64,000 nucleotides of DNA from Keratinibaculum paraultunense (GTDB taxonomy: Bacteria > Bacillota > Clostridia > Tissierellales > Tepidimicrobiaceae), in contig NZ_CP068564.1 in NCBI RefSeq assembly GCF_016767175.1, forward strand, positions 1,984,001 through 2,048,000, given 5' to 3'. The notes below the pieces were generated by a model that was not told where the DNA came from, did no database searches, and saw only the letters and a program-made list of their open reading frames with translations. The position numbers and the translations under genes are program-made. Positions 56,759 to 64,000 of this stretch are shown here, one piece after another. Position 1 is the stretch's first letter. Each line of letters opens with the position of its first letter.

Positions 56759-58066
56759 TTAATATCCAGGTTTACCTAAAAGCTTAAACATATTTTTTTT
56801 ATACTCCTCTACTCCCGGTTGATTAAATGGATTGGCCCCTAATATATAACCACTTATAGCACAAGATTTTTCAAAAAAATATATAAGTTTACCAAAAAAA
56901 TATTCATTCATTTTTGGTAATCCAATTACTAAATTAGGTACTCCTCCTTTAGTGTGAGCCATTAATGTACCTTCAAATGCTTTTTTATTCACAAAGTTTA
57001 TGCTCTTTCCTGATAAAAAATTTAATCCATCTAAATTATCCTTTTCCTCTTTTATTTGTATGTCTCTTCTAGGACTTTCTACATGTATAGTAGTTTCAAA
57101 TATATTTCTTTTCCCATCCTGTATCAACTGCCCTAAAGAGTGAAGATCTGTAGTAAAATTTGCTGATGCAGGATATATGCCTTTCCCATCCTTGCCCTCT
57201 GATTCTCCATACAATTGTTTCCACCATTCCATTAGATAGTACAAATTAGGCTCATAGTTTACTAATATCTCTATTTCTTTTCCTTTGCTATACAATATAT
57301 TTCTAACAGCTGCATATTGATAACATATATTATCTTTTAATGTACTTACTGAATACTCCTCCATCCCATCAAAGGCACCTTCTAAAAGTTTGTCTATATT
57401 TATTCCTGAAACAGCTATTGGAAGTAATCCCACTGCTGTAAATATGGAGTACCTCCCACCTACATCATCTGGTATTACAAATGTATTATATCCTTCCTTT
57501 TCAGCTAATTTTCTTAAAGCACCTTTAGAACTATCTGTAGTTACATATATTCTTTCTTTTGCCTTTTCTTTTCCATATTTATCTTCCATATAGGATTTAA
57601 ATAATCTAAAGGCTAAAGCAGGTTCTGTGGTAGTTCCAGATTTGGATATTACATTTAAACTTATGTCCTTATCTTCTATCACATCAAATAAATCAGCTAT
57701 ATAATTGCTACTTATGTTATTCCCAACATAATATATTTGAGGACCTGTTCTTTTATCCCTTGGTAGATGATTATAAAAATTATGATTTAAAGCTTCTATA
57801 CATGCTCTAGAACCAAGATAAGAACCTCCTATGCCTATGATAATAAAAATTGAAGAATCCTTTCTAATTTTTTCAGCTGACTCCTTTATTCTTTCAAACT
57901 CCTCTTTATCATAGTCCTTAGGCAAATCTATCCATCCAGTAAATTCTTTACCTTGCCCCTTATATTCATGAAGTAGGTTATGAGAAGTAACTATAAAAGG
58001 TTCAATATAATCTATTTCATGCTCTTTAACAAAACTATTGGAATAATCAAATGTTATATTGTTCAT
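56759..58066 (-). CDS. pgi: Glucose-6-phosphate isomerase
   Basis: The 435-residue glycolytic enzyme shows [55 protein letters not shown], and [20 protein letters not shown] with the C-terminal [14 protein letters not shown]. The shorter form (about 435-450 residues) is typical of Firmicutes. Three start codons overlap (ATGATGATG) and GGAGGT sits against the first, so the third (58066) is best spaced. Confidence 0.96.
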   Translation of the reverse strand: MNNITFDYSNSFVKEHEIDYIEPFIVTSHNLLHEYKGQGKEFTGWIDLPKDYDKEEFERIKESAEKIRKDSSIFIIIGIGGSYLGSRACIEALNHNFYNHLPRDKRTGPQIYYVGNNISSNYIADLFDVIEDKDISLNVISKSGTTTEPALAFRLFKSYMEDKYGKEKAKERIYVTTDSSKGALRKLAEKEGYNTFVIPDDVGGRYSIFTAVGLLPIAVSGINIDKLLEGAFDGMEEYSVSTLKDNICYQYAAVRNILYSKGKEIEILVNYEPNLYYLMEWWKQLYGESEGKDGKGIYPASANFTTDLHSLGQLIQDGKRNIFETTIHVESPRRDIQIKEEKDNLDGLNFLSGKSINFVNKKAFEGTLMAHTKGGVPNLVIGLPKMNEYFFGKLIYFFEKSCAISGYILGANPFNQPGVEEYKKNMFKLLGKPGY

Positions 58067-58089
58067 CATCATACCTCCATTTATATTTA

Positions 58090-59214
58090 TTATTCAATAA
58101 CCTCAACAAGAACTATTGCAAAATCATCCTCTTGCTCTCCCCATCTAAACTTTTCAACTTCTTCAACTATTATATCTAATACTTGTATTTTATGTTCATT
58201 TACAACATCTACTAATCTTTCTACTCCGAACTCCTCTCCATCTATATTTCTTACTTCTGTTATACCATCCGTATAGAACAAAACCTTATCTCCTTTATTT
58301 AATTGAATTTGGTTTTCTTCATAATGTATATCATTGAATATTAGTGAAATGGGGAATCCTTTTGTTTTAATTAATGTAGTTTCATAATCATTAAATATTA
58401 TAGGTATACAATTGTGACCTGCATTTGAATACTTAAATTGATTAGTCCTAATATTGTATACTCCATAAAAAATGGTGAAATATTTATCTACATCAAGGTT
58501 TAATGTAACAAATCTCTTATGAAGTTCTGTCAAAGCAGATCCTGGATTTAATATATCATCCTTTATAGCTCTCATGGTTTGCCTTACAAACATGGTCATC
58601 ATAGAAGCAGTAACTCCATGCCCAACTACATCACATATATATATCCCTATATTCTCTTCATCTATATGATAAATATCAAACATATCTCCACTTAACATTT
58701 CACATGGCTTATAAAGATGATCTATTTTTAATGTTCCATATATACCTTTTTTAGGTAATATCCTTTCTTGAAGCCTTTTAGCAAATAATAAATCCTTGCT
58801 CATCTTCTTGTTTTTTTCTATAAGCTCTAATTCTAGTTTTCTCTCCCTAGTTACATCTCTAAATACCTCCACAGCAGCTATAGCTTCTCCATTCAAATCC
58901 AATACTGGAGAACTTTTAACTGAAAAATACTTACCATTAATTATCTCCTCTTTTTGAATAGTATCTTTAGTTTCGATGCTTCTTTTAGAAATACAAAATC
59001 CACATGGTTCTTTATTTACATAAACTTCATAACATTTCTTTCCTACTATATTATCCCCCAAAGATTCTTTCATAGCTTTATTTGCATACAAAATATTTCC
59101 ATCATAATCTACCACTCTCACCCAATCAGCCATGCTCTCTAGAACATGAAAGTTTAATGCATTATATTCTTTTAACATCTTCCCTATAGAATCTATATGT
59201 TTTTTTCCTATCAT
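58090..59214 (-). CDS. PAS-domain PP2C (SpoIIE/RsbU-type) serine phosphatase
   Basis: The 374-residue cytoplasmic protein has an N-terminal PAS domain (residues 20-125) containing [18 protein letters not shown] and a Cys cluster [15 protein letters not shown]-like (Cys near residues 62, 72 and 75), which could bind metal or a redox cofactor. A coiled linker follows, then the PP2C domain (about 180-374) with [21 protein letters not shown] and [11 protein letters not shown]. Such proteins dephosphorylate anti-anti-sigma factors. No STAS or anti-sigma gene is nearby. It is divergent from a chemoreceptor gene. Confidence 0.87.
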   Translation of the reverse strand: MIGKKHIDSIGKMLKEYNALNFHVLESMADWVRVVDYDGNILYANKAMKESLGDNIVGKKCYEVYVNKEPCGFCISKRSIETKDTIQKEEIINGKYFSVKSSPVLDLNGEAIAAVEVFRDVTRERKLELELIEKNKKMSKDLLFAKRLQERILPKKGIYGTLKIDHLYKPCEMLSGDMFDIYHIDEENIGIYICDVVGHGVTASMMTMFVRQTMRAIKDDILNPGSALTELHKRFVTLNLDVDKYFTIFYGVYNIRTNQFKYSNAGHNCIPIIFNDYETTLIKTKGFPISLIFNDIHYEENQIQLNKGDKVLFYTDGITEVRNIDGEEFGVERLVDVVNEHKIQVLDIIVEEVEKFRWGEQEDDFAIVLVEVIE

Positions 59215-59230
59215 AAAATCACCTAATAAG

Positions 59231-59255
59231 ATTATTAAATACTTGGTTTAATAAT
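59231..59255. promoter_or_regulatory. Inverted repeat between phosphatase and chemoreceptor genes
   Basis: ATTATTAAA and TTTAATAAT form a perfect 9-base inverted repeat with a 7-base spacer in the divergent intergenic region, close to the phosphatase start. It is an operator candidate with no known regulator. A TATAAT at 59371-59376 could serve the chemoreceptor gene. Confidence 0.35.
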
Positions 59256-59398
59256 ACCATACTAGTTTTTAAAACTCAAAGTTTTTTATTGCTTTCACCT
59301 ACATATAAAGTATTAAAAATAAAATATTGTTTCATCTTAACATTAACCAAGATATGTAGTATCATATATGTATAATACAATTTTATAGGAGGGATCTT

Positions 59399-60691
59399 AT
59401 GCTTAAAAAAGATGAAAATCAAAAGAAATTTGATAGTATAAAATACAAATTTCTTATTGTAACTTTTATAATAATTTTTTTAAGTATTACAATATCTAAT
59501 TTAATATTTAAAGCTATAGAAATAGATTTAAAATTAAGCCCAACACTGAGTATACTAGTTTCTGCTCTCATTAACATGGTTATAATAGGCATAGTTATAT
59601 ATGCTTTACTTAACAAATTAATTATAAAATCATTAGATAAACTACATATGGACATGAACAGAGTAGCTCAAGGAGATTTCTCTAAAATAGAAGAAATCAA
59701 AGAATCCAAAAAAATTCCTTACATTAGCGAATTATTAAACACAATAATAAATAATATGGCAAACATAATTAGAAAAATAAAAAAATATTCAAAGGTTTTA
59801 GCAGAAAATACTAGTAACTTATCTCATGTTATTGATGACACTACAAACTCTGTTGAAAATATTGCTATGAGCGTAGACGAAATTGCTAAAGGTTCTGAAA
59901 ATACTTCTAAAAATATAACAGAATTAAGTGAAGCTATCTCTAATTTAAACATGCTATCTCAAGATACAGAAAATTATGCAAAACAAGGTACAGAATTAGC
60001 TGCATTTATGGCAAAATCTGCCGATAAAGGTACTCAAGATGTAGATGAGATAATTCATATGGTAAACCAAATAGAAGATTATACTAAAGATACCTCTAAT
60101 ATAATAGAAGAATTGAATAATCAAATAAAAAATATAGATAATATAGTACTCATAATAAATGAAATTGCAGAACAAACTAATCTATTAGCTTTAAATGCTG
60201 CTATTGAAGCTGCAAGGGCTGGGGATGCAGGTAGAGGATTTGCAGTAGTTGCTGAAGAAATTAGAAAGCTTGCTGATGCAACTCACTCACATTCCCAAGA
60301 AATATCATCCATTACATCAAATGTTACTAACAGCAGTAATGAAGCCGTTACTAGCATAGATAAAGTAAGTGAAGTTGTACATGAAAGTGTAAATATGGCT
60401 AATTCAACAAAACAGTCTTTTGATGATCTCTTAATGTATATAGATCAAATTAATATATCTATAATAGAAATTACAGATGCTGCAAAAGAAGTAAGAAACA
60501 ACAGTGAATATATTTTAGAAAGAGCATCTGAAATATCTGCAATATCAGAAGAAACAACAGCAGCTTCTCAAACTAGTGCTGCTGCTGTAGAAAATAATCT
60601 AGCTTCAATGGAAGAAATAAATGCTGCCATAGAGGATTTATCTAATATAGCTATTGAACTTGAAAAAATGGTAGAAAATATTAAAATCTAA
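59399..60691 (+). CDS. Methyl-accepting chemotaxis protein without external sensor
   Basis: The 430-residue chemoreceptor has two membrane helices (about residues 20-40 and 48-70) joined by only a few residues, so there is no periplasmic-type ligand domain. A HAMP-like linker follows. The signalling coiled coil has the hairpin tip [20 protein letters not shown] and [16 protein letters not shown], which contacts CheA and CheW. Such receptors usually sense membrane state or an internal signal. The stop overlaps the convergent adenosyltransferase stop by three bases. Confidence 0.92.
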   Translation: MLKKDENQKKFDSIKYKFLIVTFIIIFLSITISNLIFKAIEIDLKLSPTLSILVSALINMVIIGIVIYALLNKLIIKSLDKLHMDMNRVAQGDFSKIEEIKESKKIPYISELLNTIINNMANIIRKIKKYSKVLAENTSNLSHVIDDTTNSVENIAMSVDEIAKGSENTSKNITELSEAISNLNMLSQDTENYAKQGTELAAFMAKSADKGTQDVDEIIHMVNQIEDYTKDTSNIIEELNNQIKNIDNIVLIINEIAEQTNLLALNAAIEAARAGDAGRGFAVVAEEIRKLADATHSHSQEISSITSNVTNSSNEAVTSIDKVSEVVHESVNMANSTKQSFDDLLMYIDQINISIIEITDAAKEVRNNSEYILERASEISAISEETTAASQTSAAAVENNLASMEEINAAIEDLSNIAIELEKMVENIKI

Positions 60692-61218
60692 TCTTCATAT
60701 TTTACAGACACCTCTTCCTCTTCTAAAAATCTTGCCAAAGCATATATTAAATCTGAAAGTCTATTTATATATTTAATTACCAAGGGGTCTACTGTAGAGT
60801 GACCTCTTAGGGTAATTATCCTTCTCTCTGCCCTTCTGCATACAGTTCTACAAACATGAAGATATCCAGAACCTTTTCCTGAACCAGGTACTATAAATCC
60901 TGTTGGTTCCTTCAATTTCCCCATATATTCATCAATCTTATCTTCTAAATAATTAATATCCTCTTTTTTTATCCTATATTTTATTTTAGATTGATCTTCT
61001 GTAGCTAGATTACTAGCAACTATAAATAGCTTATTTTGAATTTCATGGATAATATTGTATATATCTTTATCTTCTACATAATTTTTAGCTAGTCCTAAAA
61101 ATGACACTAGTTCATCAACTGTCCCATAACTTTCCACTCTTATATCATCTTTAGAAACTCTCTTATTATCAAATAAACTTGTAGTGCCTTTATCCCCTGT
61201 CTTTGTATATATACTCAC
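60688..61218 (-). CDS. pduO: Cob(I)alamin adenosyltransferase, PduO type
   Basis: The 176-residue enzyme makes adenosylcobalamin, the cofactor of the mutase in this window. It starts at GTG 61218 ([16 protein letters not shown], the family's usual N-terminus with ATP-binding TGDKG), six bases after AGAGGTG; upstream ATG codons lack this support. [18 protein letters not shown] and [11 protein letters not shown] near the C-terminus are typical of the trimeric PduO fold. It is not in the mutase operon, so co-regulation is uncertain. Confidence 0.93.
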   Translation of the reverse strand: MSIYTKTGDKGTTSLFDNKRVSKDDIRVESYGTVDELVSFLGLAKNYVEDKDIYNIIHEIQNKLFIVASNLATEDQSKIKYRIKKEDINYLEDKIDEYMGKLKEPTGFIVPGSGKGSGYLHVCRTVCRRAERRIITLRGHSTVDPLVIKYINRLSDLIYALARFLEEEEVSVKYED

Positions 61219-61306
61219 ATAAATCACCTCTCTTTCAATCAAGTAGTATTGTTTACTTGTACTCATATAATTATATCTAATAATATTATAAACTTAATAT
61301 AATATT

Positions 61307-62449
61307 TTATCTAATATGTTTAGGAGGTCTTGGACCGTAATATTGATAGTAATCTACTTTAATCCTCCCATTATATAGTTTTCTTCTTCTGTCAGCTACC
61401 TTACCATATAATTTTTCAAAATCCTCATTAGATGTTAATACATATATGGAGAAAGTGTCTAGTTTTCTAAATTTATTTCCCATATCTATATATAGCTGTT
61501 CTATTTCCTTTTTCTCTCCAATCCTCTCTCCATAAGGAGGATTAGTTATAATAACTCCATATTTCTCTTGTATGTTTAAATCTCTAAAATCTGTCCTTAT
61601 AAATTCTATATCTTCTTCTAAAGCTATACTTTCAGCATTTTTCTTAGCTATCTCAATTGCTTCTTTATCTATGTCTGAAGCTAATATATTTAATTTTTCA
61701 CCTAACAACATTATATCCCAAGCTTCTCTTCTTGCATCTTGCCAATATTCTTTTTTAACCCTCGGCCAACCTTCTGAAGCAAAATTTCTATTCAATCCTG
61801 GAGCAATATTTTTGCCTATCATAGCTGCTTCTATAGGGATGGTTCCAGAACCACAAAATGGATCTATTAAAAACCTATTTTTATTCCAATAGCTCAATTG
61901 AACCAACGCAGCAGCTAAAGTTTCCTTTAATGGTGCTTTAACACTTTTAAGCCTATAGCCCCTTTTATGCAATCCTTCTCCTGAGGTATCTATAGTTAAT
62001 GTTGCAATATCTTTCAATAGAGACACTTCAATGGTAAATTTTGCTCCAGTCTCTTCAAACCACTCCCTATGATACTTATTCTTTAATTTCTCCACTACAG
62101 CCTTTTTAACTATAGCTTGACAATCAGATATACTAAAAAGTTGAGAATTCACCGATTTACCTTCTACAGTAAACTCCCCATCTTCTGTAATCCACTCATC
62201 CCAAGGAAGCTCTTTAGTTTTCTCAAATAATTCATCAAAAGTTGTAGCCTTAAACTCTCCCATCTTTAGTAACACTCTATCGGCAGATCTTAGCCATAAA
62301 TTAGTCTTTGGAATATCCCTTTCTGTGGCTTTAAAAGTTACTTTACCATTATCTACCTTTAAATCCTTATAACCTAAGTTTAATAACTCTCTTTTTACTA
62401 CAGCTTCCAATCCAAAAGTAGAAGTTGCTATTAACTCTATATATTCCAT
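61307..62449 (-). CDS. THUMP-domain RNA methyltransferase (RlmL/YpsC-like)
   Basis: The 380-residue protein has an N-terminal THUMP/ferredoxin-like RNA-binding region (IATSTFGLEAVVKRELLNLG) and a C-terminal SAM-dependent methyltransferase. The latter shows FLIDPFCGSGTIPIEAAMI and the amino-methyltransferase motif VIITNPPYGERIG. This family methylates guanosine N2 in 23S rRNA. It lacks the second methyltransferase domain of E. coli RlmL, as usual in Firmicutes. Confidence 0.92.
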   Translation of the reverse strand: MEYIELIATSTFGLEAVVKRELLNLGYKDLKVDNGKVTFKATERDIPKTNLWLRSADRVLLKMGEFKATTFDELFEKTKELPWDEWITEDGEFTVEGKSVNSQLFSISDCQAIVKKAVVEKLKNKYHREWFEETGAKFTIEVSLLKDIATLTIDTSGEGLHKRGYRLKSVKAPLKETLAAALVQLSYWNKNRFLIDPFCGSGTIPIEAAMIGKNIAPGLNRNFASEGWPRVKKEYWQDARREAWDIMLLGEKLNILASDIDKEAIEIAKKNAESIALEEDIEFIRTDFRDLNIQEKYGVIITNPPYGERIGEKKEIEQLYIDMGNKFRKLDTFSIYVLTSNEDFEKLYGKVADRRRKLYNGRIKVDYYQYYGPRPPKHIR

Positions 62450-62664
62450 TTTAATCTTCCTTTCCTTTCCCTTATTAAGTTTTTTCCATTACTAAATTAT
62501 ATCATTCAATTTTATCTATCAAGCTATATTATATCTGATATTGTTATCTTTTTCTTAGATTCTTATTTAAGACATAAATAGAAAGTATGTTCATATACTT
62601 TGTTTTAACATGTGTGTTTTTTTAAAAAATGGGTATATAAATAAACAGGCATAGCTTATAAAAA

Positions 62665-62685
62665 TATAAATTAATTTAATTTATA
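62665..62685 (+). promoter_or_regulatory. 21-base palindrome at the superoxide reductase ribosome binding site
   Basis: TATAAATTAATTTAATTTATA is a perfect 10-1-10 palindrome that ends directly against GAAGGAGG of the reductase gene. Its size and A/T make-up are like Fur/PerR-family operators, but it does not match the PerR consensus. The rest of 62450-62664 is AT-rich with no gene. Confidence 0.45.
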
Positions 62686-62701
62686 GAAGGAGGATGTACA
62701 C

Positions 62702-63079
62702 ATGAAAAAATTAAGTTCCTTATATCAAAGTGGAGATTGGAAAGGTGAAAAACACGTTCCTGTTATTCATGCACCTGAAACAGCTAAAAAAGGTGAATTA
62801 ATCGAAGTAAATGTAAATATTGGTGAAGAAATACCTCATCCTAATACTTTAGAACATCATATAGTATGGATCAAAGTTTATTTCCAACCAGAAGGAGGAA
62901 AATTCCCCGTAGAAATTGGTAATTGTGATTTTGTATCCCATGGGGAATATGATGTTTTTACTGAACCTTATGTGACATTAAAGTTTAAAGCTGAAAAATC
63001 TGGTACTATATATGCTGCTAGTTATTGTAATATTCATGGATTATGGGAAAATAGTAAGGAAATAAAAATAGAAGATTAG
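62702..63079 (+). CDS. Superoxide reductase, class II (neelaredoxin type)
   Basis: The 125-residue non-haem iron enzyme reduces superoxide to peroxide without making oxygen, as anaerobes do. The catalytic loop is GEKHVP with Glu16 and Lys17. Iron ligands are His18, His46, His52, Cys109 and His112 (spacing as in the Pyrococcus enzyme). The N-terminal rubredoxin-like Fe(Cys)4 domain of desulfoferrodoxin is absent, which makes it class II. It is monocistronic with GAAGGAGG nine bases before ATG. Confidence 0.93.
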   Translation: MKKLSSLYQSGDWKGEKHVPVIHAPETAKKGELIEVNVNIGEEIPHPNTLEHHIVWIKVYFQPEGGKFPVEIGNCDFVSHGEYDVFTEPYVTLKFKAEKSGTIYAASYCNIHGLWENSKEIKIED

Positions 63080-63098
63080 ATAAACTCATTATTTCCCC

Positions 63099-63127
63099 TT
63101 GACAATCTCTCCTATATATATTAACAT
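63099..63127 (+). promoter_or_regulatory. Putative sigma-A promoter of the tyrS T-box transcript
   Basis: TTGACA (63099-63104), 17-base spacer and TAACAT (63122-63127). The -35 is perfect and the -10 matches 4 of 6. Confidence 0.55.
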
Positions 63128-63134
63128 ACATGTT

Positions 63135-63368
63135 AAAATGAACATAATGCTATGATGGATATAGTAGCTCTTTTATGGTTAAATACAGAGAATAGACCAT
63201 ACGGTGAGAGGTCTGTAACCTAATAATTGAGCGAATTACGAATCCAGAGCATCAATGGGAAACCATTGCGGCTATCACCCGTTATGTGATTAGAGGCTTT
63301 ATGCGAATTAAGGTGGTACCACGGGGTGTCTTCTCGTCCTTTACAAAGAAGATGCCCCTTTTTATTTT
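63135..63368 (+). promoter_or_regulatory. T-box leader of tyrS with Tyr specifier
   Basis: The T-box core AAGGTGGTACCACGG is at 63310-63324, followed by a terminator (GGGGTGTCTTCT with AGAAGATGCCCC, then TTTTTATTTT). In the upstream Stem I region GAATTACGA places TAC, a tyrosine codon, at 63237-63239 where the specifier should be. Uncharged tRNA-Tyr should allow read-through into tyrS. Confidence 0.9.
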
Positions 63369-63405
63369 AAATAAAATTTTTCTGTACAAATATAGGAGGG
63401 ATAAA

Positions 63406-64000
63406 ATGTCAAATGTATTTGATGTACTAAAAGAAAGAGGTTATATAGATCAAGTAACTTATGAAGACGAACTTAGAGAATTATTAGGAAATGAATCGGT
63501 TACCTTTTATGTTGGATTTGATGCTACAGCTGACAGCTTAACTTTAGGACATTTTATACAAATAATGGTTATGATGCATATGCAACAAGCTGGGCACAGA
63601 CCTATTGCTCTATTGGGTGGCGGAACTACTATGGTTGGAGACCCTTCAGGAAGAACTGATATGAGAAAAATGCTTGATAAAGAAACCATAGAACATAATG
63701 CTAATAAATTCAAAGAACAATTATCTAGATTTATTGATCTTGATAATGACAAAGCTATAATAGTCAACAATGCTGATTGGCTATTAAATTTAAATTTCTT
63801 GGAATTTATGAGAGAAGTGGGAGTTCATTTTTCTGTAAATAGAATGCTTACATTTGATTGCTATAAAAATAGATTAGAACAAGGTTTAACTTTCTTTGAA
63901 TTTAGTTATATGCTTATGCAAGCTTACGATTTTTTAAAGCTTTATAGAGATTATAATTGCAAGCTTCAAGTAGGAGGAAGTGACCAATGGTCTAATATCC
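63406..64000 (+). CDS. tyrS: Tyrosyl-tRNA synthetase, N-terminal part
   Basis: The frame starts at ATG 63406 after AGGAGGG and is open to the window edge, giving 198 residues. The start [17 protein letters not shown], the tyrosine pocket [15 protein letters not shown] (HIGH-equivalent LGHF), [20 protein letters not shown], and the C-terminal [10 protein letters not shown] are typical of bacterial TyrRS. The KMSKS loop and anticodon-binding S4 domain lie beyond the window. Confidence 0.96.
   Translation, partial: MSNVFDVLKERGYIDQVTYEDELRELLGNESVTFYVGFDATADSLTLGHFIQIMVMMHMQQAGHRPIALLGGGTTMVGDPSGRTDMRKMLDKETIEHNANKFKEQLSRFIDLDNDKAIIVNNADWLLNLNFLEFMREVGVHFSVNRMLTFDCYKNRLEQGLTFFEFSYMLMQAYDFLKLYRDYNCKLQVGGSDQWSNI

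Overview
The window is AT-rich DNA from a spore-forming, anaerobic, low-GC Firmicute, most likely class Clostridia or Tissierellia. The evidence is a block of sporulation genes (spoVG, spoVT, yabP, yabQ, spoIIE, yabS, yabT), strong AAGGAGG ribosome binding sites, T-box and PyrR RNA control, a sodium-pumping methylmalonyl-CoA decarboxylase, a neelaredoxin-type superoxide reductase, and butyrate-type crt/hbd genes. From about 4.4 to 52 kb every real gene is on the minus strand.

Region by region. (1) 1-4.45 kb is accessory DNA: the start of an M3-type peptidase, then a scar bounded by a 14-bp inverted repeat. The scar holds a transposase tail, a lipoprotein, an ABC ATPase, and an ABC permease cut by an intact IS3-family element with a 5-bp target duplication. 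(2) 4.4-20.7 kb is housekeeping: ileS with its T-box, lplA, a SAF-domain oxidoreductase, a HI0933-type flavoprotein, a uracil permease with two PyrR boxes, a radical SAM protein, two tandem uracil-DNA glycosylases, a glycosyltransferase, lysS, greA, an unknown gene and dusB. (3) 20.7-29.5 kb has coaX and an ECF substrate-binding subunit, then an eight-gene operon for interconverting succinyl-CoA and propionyl-CoA: split B12-dependent mutase, MeaB chaperone, epimerase and Na+-translocating decarboxylase. (4) 29.6-52.1 kb reproduces the Bacillus subtilis spoVG-glmU-prs-pth-mfd-spoVT-yabMN-rqcP-yabPQ-divIC-yabR-spoIIE-yabST-tilS-hpt-ftsH order almost gene for gene, with prsA and hup added. (5) 52.4-64 kb has murC, an LCP protein, hbd-crt, pgi, a PAS/PP2C phosphatase divergent from a chemoreceptor, a cobalamin adenosyltransferase, a THUMP RNA methyltransferase, a superoxide reductase, and tyrS (cut by the window end) behind a second T-box.

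How the parts fit. Cobalamin adenosyltransferase, MeaB, mutase, epimerase and decarboxylase form one metabolic module. The spoVG promoter is an exact match to the sigma-H consensus and the spoIIE promoter has the long spacer expected of Spo0A-activated promoters, so both look tied to entry into sporulation. The most unusual signal is the uracil permease leader: two near-identical PyrR-binding hairpins, the first before an intrinsic terminator and the second before a switch that can hide the ribosome binding site. No tRNA, rRNA or CRISPR array was seen. No wholly new multi-gene system was recognised.
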